Below, piece by piece: positions 16,415 to 24,324 of a stretch of 64,000 nucleotides of DNA. Numbering within the stretch: position 1 is the stretch's first letter; every line of letters begins with the position of its first letter. This DNA comes from Halorubrum lacusprofundi ATCC 49239 (GTDB taxonomy: Archaea; Halobacteriota; Halobacteria; Halobacteriales; Haloferacaceae): NCBI RefSeq assembly GCF_000022205.1, contig NC_012029.1, positions 1,674,001-1,738,000 on the forward strand. Direction: 5' to 3'. The notes below the pieces were generated by a model. The model was not told where the DNA came from and searched no databases. It worked only from the letters and a program-made list of their open reading frames with translations. A program made the translations under genes and the position numbers.

Positions 16415-17311
16415 ATGGCACCCGCCGAAGACGACATCTCGATCGAGGAGAAGCGCGTGTACGCCGGGACGGCGGGCCGCACCGACGCGTACGTCGCCAC
16501 CGAGAGCGGCGTCGTCCGGGTGGCGCTGTCGGCCGACAAGATCGGCGCGTTCGACATGGTCGCCCGCGAGCCCGCCCGCGACGCGGCGGTCCTTCCGCGG
16601 CGAGACGCCCCGGACCTGCTCGGCGTCGCGACCCCGGACGGGCTCCAGGTCGCGCCCGTCGGCGACGACCTCGCGTTCGAGCCCGTCGACGTCGACCCGG
16701 TCGGCTCGAAATCGCTTGTCGCCGTCGGCGTCCACGACGACGCGTTCCTCGTCGCGGGCGAGGACGGCGAGATCAATGGGATCGAGTTCGGTGACGAAGA
16801 GTCAGATCCGACGGCGACCTCGATCGGGACCGTCTCCGACCCGCGCGCAGTCGACGGCCCCCTCGTCGCGGCCGCGGACGGGGTCTATCGAGTCTCAGGC
16901 GACGGTTCCGAACTCGTCTCGGTCGGCCTCGACGACGCCCGCGACGTGGCCGGATCCGGAATGCCCCTCGCGGCGACCGCCGCGGGCGTCTACTGGCTGG
17001 GCAACGGCTGGATGACGGCGCTGGAGGGCGACGCGACCGCAGTCGCCGCCGACGGTGACGGCCACGCGATGGCGGTCGTCGACGGCGACCTGTTCGTCCA
17101 CGCGGACGACGACACCGAGTGGGACGCCGGGGCGTGGACCGCGGCGGACCTCCCGGTCGACGAGGTACCGGTCGCGCTCGGTTACGGTCCCGGCGTGTCG
17201 GTCGCGGTCACCGACGCTGGCACCCTCTGTGTCGACGCCGGTGACGGCTGGCGGCACCAGGTCGTTGGCGTGCGGGGGGTCGCGGGCGTCGCACTCGCGG
17301 TCGTGGAGTGA
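16415..17311 (+). CDS. HVO_0234-like beta-propeller protein
   Basis: 298 residues from the ATG at 16415 (MAPAEDDISIEEKRVYAGTAGRT); 25 upstream in-frame residues are Pro/Arg-rich and were excluded. The protein consists of repeated short beta strands (VYVAT-type, SGVVRVALSAD, DGLQVAPVGDDLAFE, DGVYRVSGDGSELV, AGVYWLGNGWMTALEGD), as in a propeller of about six blades. It has no signal peptide. It matches my memory of a conserved haloarchaeal family named after HVO_0234; function unknown. Convergent with the M29 aminopeptidase across repeat copy B. Confidence 0.65.
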   Translation: MAPAEDDISIEEKRVYAGTAGRTDAYVATESGVVRVALSADKIGAFDMVAREPARDAAVLPRRDAPDLLGVATPDGLQVAPVGDDLAFEPVDVDPVGSKSLVAVGVHDDAFLVAGEDGEINGIEFGDEESDPTATSIGTVSDPRAVDGPLVAAADGVYRVSGDGSELVSVGLDDARDVAGSGMPLAATAAGVYWLGNGWMTALEGDATAVAADGDGHAMAVVDGDLFVHADDDTEWDAGAWTAADLPVDEVPVALGYGPGVSVAVTDAGTLCVDAGDGWRHQVVGVRGVAGVALAVVE

Positions 17312-17337
17312 CGAAATACGAAGTAGCGCCTCAGTTT

Positions 17338-17410
17338 GATTTATAAGTGGATAACGGCAGACCAGCGGTGAAAACCACCCAAACCCGGGCCGCTCAGCTG
17401 TACGCTGGCG
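17338..17410 (+). repeat. Truncated left end of the structured intergenic repeat
   Basis: TTTATAAGTGG at about 17339-17349, then GGCAGACCAGCGGTGAAAAC and ACCCGGGCCGCTCAGCTG-type sequence, parallels the first 55 bp of copy A (TTATAAGTGG...GGCAGATCG...ACCCCAGCCGCG). It breaks off before the CTTTGAG core and abuts full copy B. Confidence 0.55.
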
Positions 17411-17415
17411 GAGTC

Positions 17416-17729
17416 ATTTATAAGCGGTCGATCGACACGAACACCACTAAAGCCCCAGCCGCGAGGTGGGCGCACGCTCGCTGCGGTCCTCACTCGGTCG
17501 CTCACTTCATTCGCTCCCTCGTTGCGGTCCTTGCTTCGCCTGCGCCCGCCTCGCGGCTGCCCCTTTGAGCCCCACCCCGCACCGCACAGCACCGCAGCCT
17601 CACACCTCCCCAGCCTCGTCGCTGGCACCCTCCGCTTCGCTCCGGGGGCCAGCGACTCCCTCGCGGCCTCCTCGCGGCCGCCCTCGGCGGCCGCTCGGAG
17701 GCGCGCCACCGCATTGTTCACTTATAAAC
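17416..17729 (+). repeat. Structured intergenic repeat, copy B
   Basis: ATTTATAAG at 17416-17424 opens the copy and CTTATAAAC at 17721-17729 closes it. Hairpin 1 is greatly extended: an 18-nt arm at 17457-17474 pairs with 17541-17558 with a single G-T position. Hairpin 2 pairs GTCGCTGGC (17618-17626) with GCCAGCGAC (17648-17656), keeping the loop TCCGCTTCGCTCC seen in copy A. Hairpin 3 is GCGGCCGCC-CTC-GGCGGCCGC at 17674-17694. The core CTTTGAGCCCCACCCCGCAC and right end GGAGGCGCGCCACCGCA are conserved. Lies between convergent genes. Confidence 0.88.
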
Positions 17730-17760
17730 AAACGACCCGCCTCCAGTCCGGGCGCCCGCT

Positions 17761-18711
17761 CTACGCGCTCGGGAGTTCGATCGCCTCGCCGTCGACGTAG
17801 ACAGTCGGGTTTCGGAGGATTCCGTCGAGGTGGACGGGCGCGTCGGTCTCGCCACCGATCCCGGCGTTGTCGCCGATCGCGATGTGAACCGTGCCGCCCG
17901 CCTTCTCGTCTAAGAGGACGGAGCCGACCAGCTCGTCGACGCCGACGTTGGTCCCGATCCCCAGCTCTGCGAGGTTGTACGCGGCGTCCCCGACCGACTC
18001 CGCGGCGGTTTCGAGCTCTTCGCGGACCGCGTCGTCGCTGACGGACGTGACGAGCCCGTCCTCGACCTCGAACGTGAGAGTTTGGTCCTCGTCGAGCAGG
18101 CCGTAGGGCATCATCGTCCCGTCGACGACGTACGTGCCGGTCGCGGTCTCGGGCGAAATAAAGACCTCACCGGCCGGCAGATTCGAGAAGTCGCCCGGCT
18201 CGTGAACCATCCCGGTGTCGGCGAGCCACTCGCGGTCGCCGATCCCGAACGTGATGTCGGTGCCCGCGGGCGAGGTCACCCGGACCTCGTCGGCGTCGGC
18301 GACCTGCGCGAGCACGTCGTCGCAGGCGGCGTCGATCGCGGCGTAGTCGGCGTCGAGCCCGGTGGTGAACACGTCCTCCGTGATCCCGGGAAGGGTCGCG
18401 CCGCGCGCTCCGGCGTCGCATGCGGCCCCACGGGCGCGGGTGTGGCTCAGGCTCTTCGTCGTCGGCGCGAGGAAGGCGTCGCTCTCGGCCATCGCGGCCG
18501 CGACCGGCGCGGGCGGCTCGGTCCCGTGCTGGTCGGCCGGCGGATACCGGAGGATCGTCGCATCGTCAGTGATGGCGCTCACGGCCTCGTAGAGCGCCTC
18601 ACCGATGGGCGCTCGCTTGTCGTCGGTGACGACGACGACGGATTCCCCTGGGGCGACGCGCAAGCACTGCTCGACGGCGGTCTCGGCCGCTTTCGCAAGA
18701 TCGCTCGACAT
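17761..18711 (-). CDS. M29-type aminopeptidase
   Basis: 316 residues from the ATG at 18711 (MSSDLAKAAETAVEQCLRVAPGESVVVVTDD). Resembles the archaeal branch of thermophilic aminopeptidases (leucyl aminopeptidase, M29). The N-terminal half has the alpha/beta region with DAFLAPTTKSLSHTRAR. The C-terminal half has the metal-binding part: GDFSNLPAGEVFISPE (conserved Glu), VVDGTMMPYG, VEDGLVTSV, ELGIGTNVG, GTVHIAIGDNAGIGG and HLDGILRNPTVYVDG. Predicted cytoplasmic peptidase. 178 bp upstream of its start, divergently, is the GapII gene. Confidence 0.82.
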   Translation of the reverse strand: MSSDLAKAAETAVEQCLRVAPGESVVVVTDDKRAPIGEALYEAVSAITDDATILRYPPADQHGTEPPAPVAAAMAESDAFLAPTTKSLSHTRARGAACDAGARGATLPGITEDVFTTGLDADYAAIDAACDDVLAQVADADEVRVTSPAGTDITFGIGDREWLADTGMVHEPGDFSNLPAGEVFISPETATGTYVVDGTMMPYGLLDEDQTLTFEVEDGLVTSVSDDAVREELETAAESVGDAAYNLAELGIGTNVGVDELVGSVLLDEKAGGTVHIAIGDNAGIGGETDAPVHLDGILRNPTVYVDGEAIELPSA

Positions 18712-18860
18712 ACCCGTCGATCCGCGACGCCGGGCGTTAGTCCTTCCCATCGCTGGCTAATTTACTCTATTTCGAAATCCAGTTCCATACTCAGCACGCG
18801 CGAATTAACCGACTGATTACTCTCGACGTAGTTAATTTCTCATTAAATCTCTCGAAAACA

Positions 18861-18866
18861 TTATAC
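18861..18866 (+). promoter_or_regulatory. TATA box of the GapII gene
   Basis: TTATAC about 27 bp before the ATG at 18890 fits a leaderless transcript. An AT-rich stretch precedes it (18760-18860), in contrast to the surrounding DNA. Confidence 0.5.
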
Positions 18867-18889
18867 TGCTCGCCGAGCGACTGGGATCC

Positions 18890-19954
18890 ATGATACGCGT
18901 GGGCGTCAACGGGTACGGGACGATCGGGAAACGCGTCGCGGACGCGGTCGCGGCCCAACCGGATATGGAACTCGTCGGCGTAACGAAGACGAGTCCGGAT
19001 TACGGCGCCGAGGTCGCGCTCCGGCGCGGATACGACCTGTACGCCGCGATCGACGACCGGGCCGCCGCGTTCGAGGACGCTGGGCTCGCGATCGCCGGGA
19101 GCCTCGGCGATCTGCTCGACGCCGTCGACGTGATCGTCGACTGCACGCCCGCCGGAATCGGGGAGCGCAATCGACCGATCTACGAGGCCCACGACACACC
19201 CGCGATCTATCAGGGCGGCGAGGACGCCGCGATCGCGGACGCCTCCTTCAACGCCCGCGCCAGCGGGGCGATCGGCGACGCCGGCTCGCTCCGCGTCGTC
19301 TCCTGTAACACGACCGGGCTCTCGCGGCTCCTCGCCCCGCTCGACGAGGCGTACGGCATCGAGAAGGCCCGCGTGACCCTCGTTCGGCGGGGCGGCGACC
19401 CGAGCGAGACCGATCGTGGTCCGATAAACGACGTAGTGCCGGACCCGGCGACGGTCCCCTCTCACCACGGTCCCGACGTGAACGCGATCCTCCCAGATGT
19501 CGACATCGACACGGCCGCGCTGAAGGCGCCGGTCACCGGCATGCACACTCACAGTGTCAACGTCACGCTCGAACGGGAGCCGACCACGGCGGAGGTGCGG
19601 GAACTGCTCCGCGAGGAGACGCGGCTGTTCCTGATCCCCGAGCGCGCCGGTATCGACGGCGCTGGGGCCCTGAAAGACTACGCGTCCGATCTCGGGCGGG
19701 ACCGCGGCGACCTCTGGGAGAACTGCATCTGGGAGGAGTCGATAAGCGTCGAGGGGCGGGACCTATACCTGTTCCAGAACGTCCACCAGGAGGCGGACGT
19801 GGTGCCCGAGAACGTCGACGCGATCCGCGCGCTGGCGACCGATATCTCCCGAGAGGAGTCGGTGGCGCGGACGAACGAGGCACTCGGCGTCGGGCTCGAC
19901 AGCCTGTTGTCCAAGGACGGAGCTACCCGCGATCAGGTCGCTGCAGACGACTGA
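18890..19954 (+). CDS. gap: Type II glyceraldehyde-3-phosphate dehydrogenase
   Basis: 354 residues. Archaeal-type GAPDH, interconverting glyceraldehyde-3-phosphate and 1,3-bisphosphoglycerate with NAD(P); in haloarchaea the type II enzyme is associated with gluconeogenesis. The Rossmann motif [17 protein letters not shown] is at the N-terminus. The catalytic Cys139 lies in [23 protein letters not shown] and the C-terminal helix [20 protein letters not shown]-type region are intact. Length matches the family (about 340). Confidence 0.94.
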   Translation: MIRVGVNGYGTIGKRVADAVAAQPDMELVGVTKTSPDYGAEVALRRGYDLYAAIDDRAAAFEDAGLAIAGSLGDLLDAVDVIVDCTPAGIGERNRPIYEAHDTPAIYQGGEDAAIADASFNARASGAIGDAGSLRVVSCNTTGLSRLLAPLDEAYGIEKARVTLVRRGGDPSETDRGPINDVVPDPATVPSHHGPDVNAILPDVDIDTAALKAPVTGMHTHSVNVTLEREPTTAEVRELLREETRLFLIPERAGIDGAGALKDYASDLGRDRGDLWENCIWEESISVEGRDLYLFQNVHQEADVVPENVDAIRALATDISREESVARTNEALGVGLDSLLSKDGATRDQVAADD

Positions 19955-19981
19955 TCGAAGAGTTCGGTGTCTGTGTCCGCC

Positions 19982-20158
19982 TCACTCTGCGGGGGTCGTC
20001 ACGAGGAACGTGCGCCCGCCGCGGCGTTCGAGGTGGACCTCGCTGTCCTGTACGCGGTTCAGCCGCGCACGATCGGCGATCCGGTTGGTCCGACATTCGG
20101 TGACATCGACGCGGGTCGGCGTCGCGTACCGCGGTCGGTCGTGGCTCGTCGCGCTCAT
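19982..20158 (-). CDS. Small haloarchaeal protein (58 aa)
   Basis: 58 residues from the ATG at 20158 (MSATSHDRPRYATPTRVD). Sequence continues VTECRTNRIADRARLNRVQDSEVHLERRGGRTFLVTTPAE, a basic middle with one Cys and a beta-like C-terminus. The longer ORF starting at 20272 has a non-haloarchaeal composition and was trimmed. Codon use is typical. No family recognised; convergent with gap. Confidence 0.55.
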   Translation of the reverse strand: MSATSHDRPRYATPTRVDVTECRTNRIADRARLNRVQDSEVHLERRGGRTFLVTTPAE

Positions 20159-20304
20159 ACGTTCAGGGAGGACCGGAGCGCCGGTATAAGCGAGCCATCC
20201 GCGGAGTGAAAGTGAAAGTAAAGGTGTTACCGGTGTGAGCGGGGAGACGTACCCGAACGACGCGACCGACACTACGCGACGCGACCGTTCCCGAACGACG
20301 CTGC

Positions 20305-20604
20305 CTACCGCCGGAGTCCCGCCTCCTCGTCACCCTCGACGAACCGCACGGTGAAGTAGTCGTAGTCGCCGTAAGCAGCGTCGAGCGCGCCCAACCACCA
20401 GTTCCAGCGCTCGACCAGTGAGGAACCGTCCGGCGCGTCGCCGAGGTGATCGATCACCCCGGGCACTGTGAGGGCGTGTCCCCGATCTCGGGAGGGCTGC
20501 CCCGAGTCGGCGAGGTCGCGGGCCGCTCGGGCGACCGCCCGCCGTTCGGCCTCGGTCCCGCCGAACTCCGCCGCAAGAGCCTTCTCCAGACGCTGTCGGT
20601 CCAT
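20305..20604 (-). CDS. Haloarchaeal conserved hypothetical protein (99 aa)
   Basis: 99 residues from the ATG at 20604 (MDRQRLEKALAAEFGGTEAERRAVARAARDLAD). Mostly helical N-terminus, then LTVPGVIDHLGDAPDGSSLVERWNWWLGALDAAYGDYDYFTVRFVEG. Tryptophan-rich centre (WNWWLG). No membrane segment or signal. Conserved look and codon use support coding; function unknown. Same strand as the membrane protein gene upstream of it (95 bp gap). Confidence 0.6.
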   Translation of the reverse strand: MDRQRLEKALAAEFGGTEAERRAVARAARDLADSGQPSRDRGHALTVPGVIDHLGDAPDGSSLVERWNWWLGALDAAYGDYDYFTVRFVEGDEEAGLRR

Positions 20605-20698
20605 GGGCGAACCTACGAGACCTGAGTATATTAGTCGCGTGGTGGGGGGTGGCACGTCCGGTGTCGACGACGCGCCGGACCCTCGTCTTCGACCGGGA

Positions 20699-21703
20699 TC
20701 AGAGCCGGGCCGCGAGTGCGAGAAAGAGGAGGCTGAACGGTGCCGTTAAGAGCGTCAACAGCACCCCGGCCGCACCCTCACCGGCTGCGAGGGCCATCGC
20801 GAGGCCGACGACGAGCGAGGATGAGCCCACGATCGCAAGGATGACGCGCTCCGGGACGCTGGCTCGGTCCGGCCCGTCGCTCCGCGCGAGCGTCGTATCC
20901 AGTCCCCGCTCGACGTCGTCGGCGAGGTGGGTTGGAACGAACAGCCACGGTGTCGAGCGGTACCACGCGTTCCCTCGGTACGCGAGCAGGAACACGGTCG
21001 TCCACGGGAGGTCGATCCGGCGCGTCCGGATCACGGACCCGAGGTCGTCCGAGCGCGTCCGGTCGTGGCTCCGGTAGGTCCGATCGATCGTCTCGGCGGC
21101 TGGGTCAAGCCGCAGGTCCGTCCCGCGCGATCTCGCGATCACCGGGAAGAGCGTGGCGAACCCGACGAGCAGCGGGGCGAACCCCGAGAACAGCGATAGC
21201 GCGGCCGAGAACGGACCGGGACCGATCGCCGCCGCGATGCCCGCGAGCACGGCTCCAGCCCCGGCGAGGGTCCAGCCGAGACGGAATTGCGAGGGGTCGA
21301 ACGAGTAGTTGCCGAACTGCGACCGCAGCTCTCGGCGTCGCTCCGGGGAGGTCAGGTCGTACGCTACGAGCCAGTAGAGCAGCGACATCGGCCCGCCGAC
21401 GAGGAGGATGACGAGTACCACCCACATCGACGCCGGCGGCCCGCCACCGCCGAGCAGCGAGAGGCCGACACCGGCAGCGACGAACAGCAGCGTCGCAAGG
21501 ACGAGCACGCCCACGGTCACGCTCGCGCCGAACGCCAGCGACCGCAGGCGCTCGAACCGAACCGGTCCCCACTCGATGGGCTCCGTGTCGGGATCGGTGT
21601 CGGGGCCAAGGAGAGCGACGGAATCGACCTCGGAATCCGCGTCGCACTCTCGGTCGGCCGGCGACTGCGTCCCGTCGATCGAGGCGCTGGAGTCGGAGGG
21701 CAT
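20699..21703 (-). CDS. Haloarchaeal multi-pass membrane protein
   Basis: 334 residues from the ATG at 21703 (MPSDSSASIDG). The first 50 residues are acidic and disordered. Hydrophobic segments appear at about residues 60-90, 95-120, 140-165, 170-190 and 285-325. A soluble loop between (residues about 195-280) carries RTRRIDLPWTTVFLLAYRGNAWYRSTPWLFVPTHLADDVERGL, which resembles a PH-like strand set. No family recognised. Divergent from the DUF5518 gene. Confidence 0.6.
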   Translation of the reverse strand: MPSDSSASIDGTQSPADRECDADSEVDSVALLGPDTDPDTEPIEWGPVRFERLRSLAFGASVTVGVLVLATLLFVAAGVGLSLLGGGGPPASMWVVLVILLVGGPMSLLYWLVAYDLTSPERRRELRSQFGNYSFDPSQFRLGWTLAGAGAVLAGIAAAIGPGPFSAALSLFSGFAPLLVGFATLFPVIARSRGTDLRLDPAAETIDRTYRSHDRTRSDDLGSVIRTRRIDLPWTTVFLLAYRGNAWYRSTPWLFVPTHLADDVERGLDTTLARSDGPDRASVPERVILAIVGSSSLVVGLAMALAAGEGAAGVLLTLLTAPFSLLFLALAARL

Positions 21704-21856
21704 AGCCGGTCGTTTGACCGGTGACGGCTTAAATTTCGGTCGCCGCATCGGTCGGAAAACGGGTGTCAGCCGCTCCGATCGGGGTCGCGTCCGCGTATTT
21801 AAAATGAGAACAGACGCGGCGGCGAGTATTTACCCCGCGACCGGGAACAGAAGGGT

Positions 21857-22219
21857 ATGACTGACTGGCGCGCCGTCGGCTACGGGTTCATCGTGATGTT
21901 GATCGCCGGGCTGCTCGCGACGTTCGCCCCAATCGTCGGCCACATCGGCGCGGGGCTAATCGGGGGGTTCGTCGCCGGCTACGTCGCCGGCGGCGGGCTG
22001 CTCTCGGGGACGTGGCACGGCCTGCTCGCGGGATCGGTGAGCGGGATCGTCGTCACCCTCATTCTGGCCGCGTTCGGCGGGCTCGTGGGACTTGCTGGCG
22101 GTCCCATCGGTAGCCTGCTGGGCGGCGCGGGCGTGCTGGTTGCCGGGCTGTTCCTGACGCTCCTGTTCGCGATCGACTCGGCGCTCGCGGGCGCGATCGG
22201 CGGCGTACTCGGCGACTGA
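21857..22219 (+). CDS. DUF5518-type membrane protein
   Basis: 120 residues, almost wholly hydrophobic, four predicted helices with Gly-rich packing (GAGLIGGFVAGYVAGGG, GTWHGLLAGSVSGIVVTLIL). The start MTDWRAVGYGFIVMLIAGLLATFAPIVGHIGAG is the family start. DUF5518 proteins are common in haloarchaea, with unknown function. Downstream is repeat copy C. Confidence 0.8.
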   Translation: MTDWRAVGYGFIVMLIAGLLATFAPIVGHIGAGLIGGFVAGYVAGGGLLSGTWHGLLAGSVSGIVVTLILAAFGGLVGLAGGPIGSLLGGAGVLVAGLFLTLLFAIDSALAGAIGGVLGD

Positions 22220-22274
22220 GTCGCTTTCTTCGAGATCACTCGGGCCGGCGGAGTCGGTAGGTGTTGCCTGCTGT

Positions 22275-22569
22275 CGGCGCGCGCCTGTGAGCGAGCCGAA
22301 GGCTCGCGAACGGCACCGTGCGAGGGAGTCGGAGCGGCGCTTATAAGCGCCGCTCCGACGAGGCTGGGGGGGGGGGGCGTGAGGCTGCGGGGTGGTGTGG
22401 GGTGGGGTGGGATTCAAAGCCCCAGCCGGCGAGGACGAAGCTCGGCGCAGTAAGCACCGCAGCGAAGGAGTGTCAGCGACTGAGCGAGGCGCACAACAAG
22501 CCGCGCGAGTCGTCGCCGGCTGGAGATTTGGAGGTGTTCACCGCCGATCTGCTAACAGCCATTTATAAG
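22275..22569 (-). repeat. Structured intergenic repeat, copy C (reverse orientation)
   Basis: Read on the minus strand, CTTATAAAT at 22569-22561 opens the copy. GCGGTGAACACCTCCAAATC and CTCCAGCCGGCG follow, then an expanded hairpin 1 (22509-22525 pairs with 22420-22436, 15 of 17 positions). The core is GGCTTTGAATCCCACCCC, with a run of twelve C (G at 22366-22377 on the plus strand). Hairpin 2 is the perfect 32-bp palindrome at 22328-22359 with TTATAA at its centre. Hairpin 3 is GCGAGCC-TTC-GGCTCGC (22291-22307). The right end keeps AGGCGCGCGCC but lacks the closing TATA box. Confidence 0.82.
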
Positions 22570-22646
22570 CGAACTGCTAGAGCGCTGGAGGAGTTAACTC
22601 CCAGATCGAGGTCATCTATTTATAAAGAATATCGACCGAGTACGCT

Positions 22647-23126
22647 CTACGCGCTCTCGACCGCGTCGAGGACGGCGTCGTAGTCCGGCTCGTTCGTCGG
22701 GTCGTCGGAGACCCAGTCGTAGACGATCTCGCCGTCGTCGTCGATCACGAACACCGCCCGATTGGCGACTCCGTAGAGGCCGAGGTCGGCGATGTCTATC
22801 TCCAGCCCGTACGCTCGGATCGCGTCGCCGGCCGTGTCGCTCACGAGGTCGAACTCGATCCCGTGCTTCTCGCGGAACGCGCCCTGCGAGAACGGGGAAT
22901 CGGCGCTGACGCCGAGCAGCGTCCCGCCGGCGTCCTCGAACTCGGCGACGCGCTCCTGAAACGCCACCATCTCGCTCGTGCAGGGGGGCGTGAACGCGCC
23001 CGGGAAGAACGCGAGCACGACCGGCCCGTCGCCGATGTGATCGTCGAGGTCGAACGATTCGTGGTCGCTCGTGCCGACCGTCGCGGTGAACGTGGGTGCG
23101 GCGTCGCCTGTGGATACCATCGTCAT
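22647..23126 (-). CDS. 1-Cys peroxiredoxin
   Basis: 159 residues. Thioredoxin-fold peroxidase reducing hydroperoxides. The peroxidatic Cys is in FFPGAFTPPCTSEM (residue 49 counting from the ATG at 23126). It is the only Cys in the protein, so a separate thiol or partner must resolve it. SADSPFSQGAFREKHGIEFDLVSD is the conserved second region. An alternative ATG (MVSTGD) lies two codons in. A rather high-scoring member of the AhpE/Q-type branch. Divergently placed from repeat copy C's left end; 96 bp from the tsr3 stop. Confidence 0.9.
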   Translation of the reverse strand: MTMVSTGDAAPTFTATVGTSDHESFDLDDHIGDGPVVLAFFPGAFTPPCTSEMVAFQERVAEFEDAGGTLLGVSADSPFSQGAFREKHGIEFDLVSDTAGDAIRAYGLEIDIADLGLYGVANRAVFVIDDDGEIVYDWVSDDPTNEPDYDAVLDAVESA

Positions 23127-23222
23127 GTAATACGAGCGACTTGTCCAAAAGGCTTGTCGCGCTCACGTTCGGGACCGGGATCCGTTTTGGTCGTTGACCC
23201 CGCAGATCGCCCGGGAGCCGAG

Positions 23223-23726
23223 CTACTCCCGATCGAGGTACTCCTGTTGGATCGCGACGACCTCGGCGGAGTCCTCGCAGGCGGCGTACCGCCGGAGCGG
23301 TTCCTCGTTGAGTTCGAGGAACGTCTCGCCCCACGTGAACTTCGCCATAATCCGTTCGGCGTGGTCAAGCTCGCCGAGGATCGCGAGCGCGGCCGCGAAC
23401 GCCTCGACGGTGGTGAGCTGCATCGGACGCCCGAAGTTCACGGGGTTGGCGGCGACGAGGTACGGGAGCGCGCGATGCTCGCCGGGGAGGCTGAACATCT
23501 TCTCGCCCGCTGACTCCCACGAGCAGTCGAGCGCGACGAGCGCGTTCTCGTTGGCGAGGTCGGCGTCGGCGGGTGACAGCGCGCGCTCGGCGTGGGGGTT
23601 GAGCACGATTCCGTAGGGCGTGTCGCGGTCGGAGCGGTGCAGTTCGGCGAGATCGAACCGCGCGAGCTTCCGGGCCGTACACTTGTCGGGGTCGTCGTCG
23701 CCCTCGTACCGAACGTGGAGGTCCAC
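23223..23726 (-). CDS. tsr3: Tsr3-type rRNA aminocarboxypropyltransferase
   Basis: 167 residues, matching the DUF367/Tsr3 family. It transfers the 3-amino-3-carboxypropyl group from SAM to a hypermodified uridine of small-subunit rRNA, acting in ribosome maturation. Visible motifs: [38 protein letters not shown] and the C-terminal [28 protein letters not shown]-like box at 23748-23756 (both-strand TATA) lies 25 bp before the ATG and probably drives leaderless transcription. Confidence 0.9.
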   Translation of the reverse strand: MDLHVRYEGDDDPDKCTARKLARFDLAELHRSDRDTPYGIVLNPHAERALSPADADLANENALVALDCSWESAGEKMFSLPGEHRALPYLVAANPVNFGRPMQLTTVEAFAAALAILGELDHAERIMAKFTWGETFLELNEEPLRRYAACEDSAEVVAIQQEYLDRE

Positions 23727-23807
23727 GAGTACGAGATTGGTGGGTTTGTTTATAAGCCGTGCGGAGCGTCAGGGGATGTCGGCAACGTTACGGGCGATCG
23801 GTGACAC

Positions 23808-24214
23808 GTGATCGACGACTCCGCGGTGAACACTCACAAAGCCCCAGCCGCGCTCGGCTGCCCCTTTGAGTCCCACCCCGACCGCACAGCACCGCAACCT
23901 CACACCTCCCCAACCTCGCCGCTCGCTCGGGGCTCTCTTCGGTCGCCCACATCGCTCGCGGCGTCCCTCGCGCGGCGCTCTCTTCGGTCGCCCACATCGC
24001 TCGCGGCGTCCCTCGCGCGGCGCTCTCTTCGGTCGCCCACATCGCTCGCGGCGTCCCTCGCGCGGCGCTCTCTTCGGTCGCCCACATCGCTCGCGGCGTC
24101 CCTCGCGCGGCGCTCTCTTCGGTCGCCCACATCGCTCGCGGCGTCCCTCGCGCGGCGCTCCTCGTGGCCTGTCGGCCACTCGGAGGCGCGCGCCACCGCA
24201 GTTCGGTTTATAAT
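23808..24214 (+). repeat. Structured intergenic repeat, copy D (with internal 45-bp expansion)
   Basis: Left part GATCGACGAC then GCGGTGAACACTCACAAAGC and the core CCCCAGCCG-CGCT-CGGCTG (hairpin 1), CCTTTGAGTCCCACCCCGAC and CACACCTCCCCAACCTCGCC. Hairpin 2 pairs CGCCGC (23917-23922) with GCGGCG (23958-23963). Hairpin 3 is GTGGCC-TGTC-GGCCAC at 24164-24179. The right end GGAGGCGCGCGCCACCGCA is followed by TTTATAAT at 24207-24214. It lies between the divergent genes tsr3 and cofE, the only copy not in a convergent gap. The long reading frames across it are repeat artefacts. Confidence 0.87.
23933..24157 (+). repeat. Five tandem 45-bp repeats inside copy D
   Basis: Five units starting at 23933, 23978, 24023, 24068 and 24113, each beginning CTCTCTTCGGTCGCCCACAT and ending GTCCCTCGCGCGGCG. 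They are identical as far as can be read. The unit corresponds to the loop and right arm of hairpin 2 of the repeat family. The length is a multiple of three, which keeps all frames open. Confidence 0.92.
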
Positions 24215-24324
24215 CGATCGTCGCCACAACTCGTGCCGAACCCACTTCCCACCCCCAAAACCTGATACCGTCAAACCGGCCCGGTACCGGCGGGGTTTTT
24301 CCTCGTCGCCACCCACCGGTTCGT

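Noticed and set aside
23933-24157. CRISPR array
   Set aside because: The five units are contiguous with no spacers, the unit is GC-rich, and no cas gene is near.
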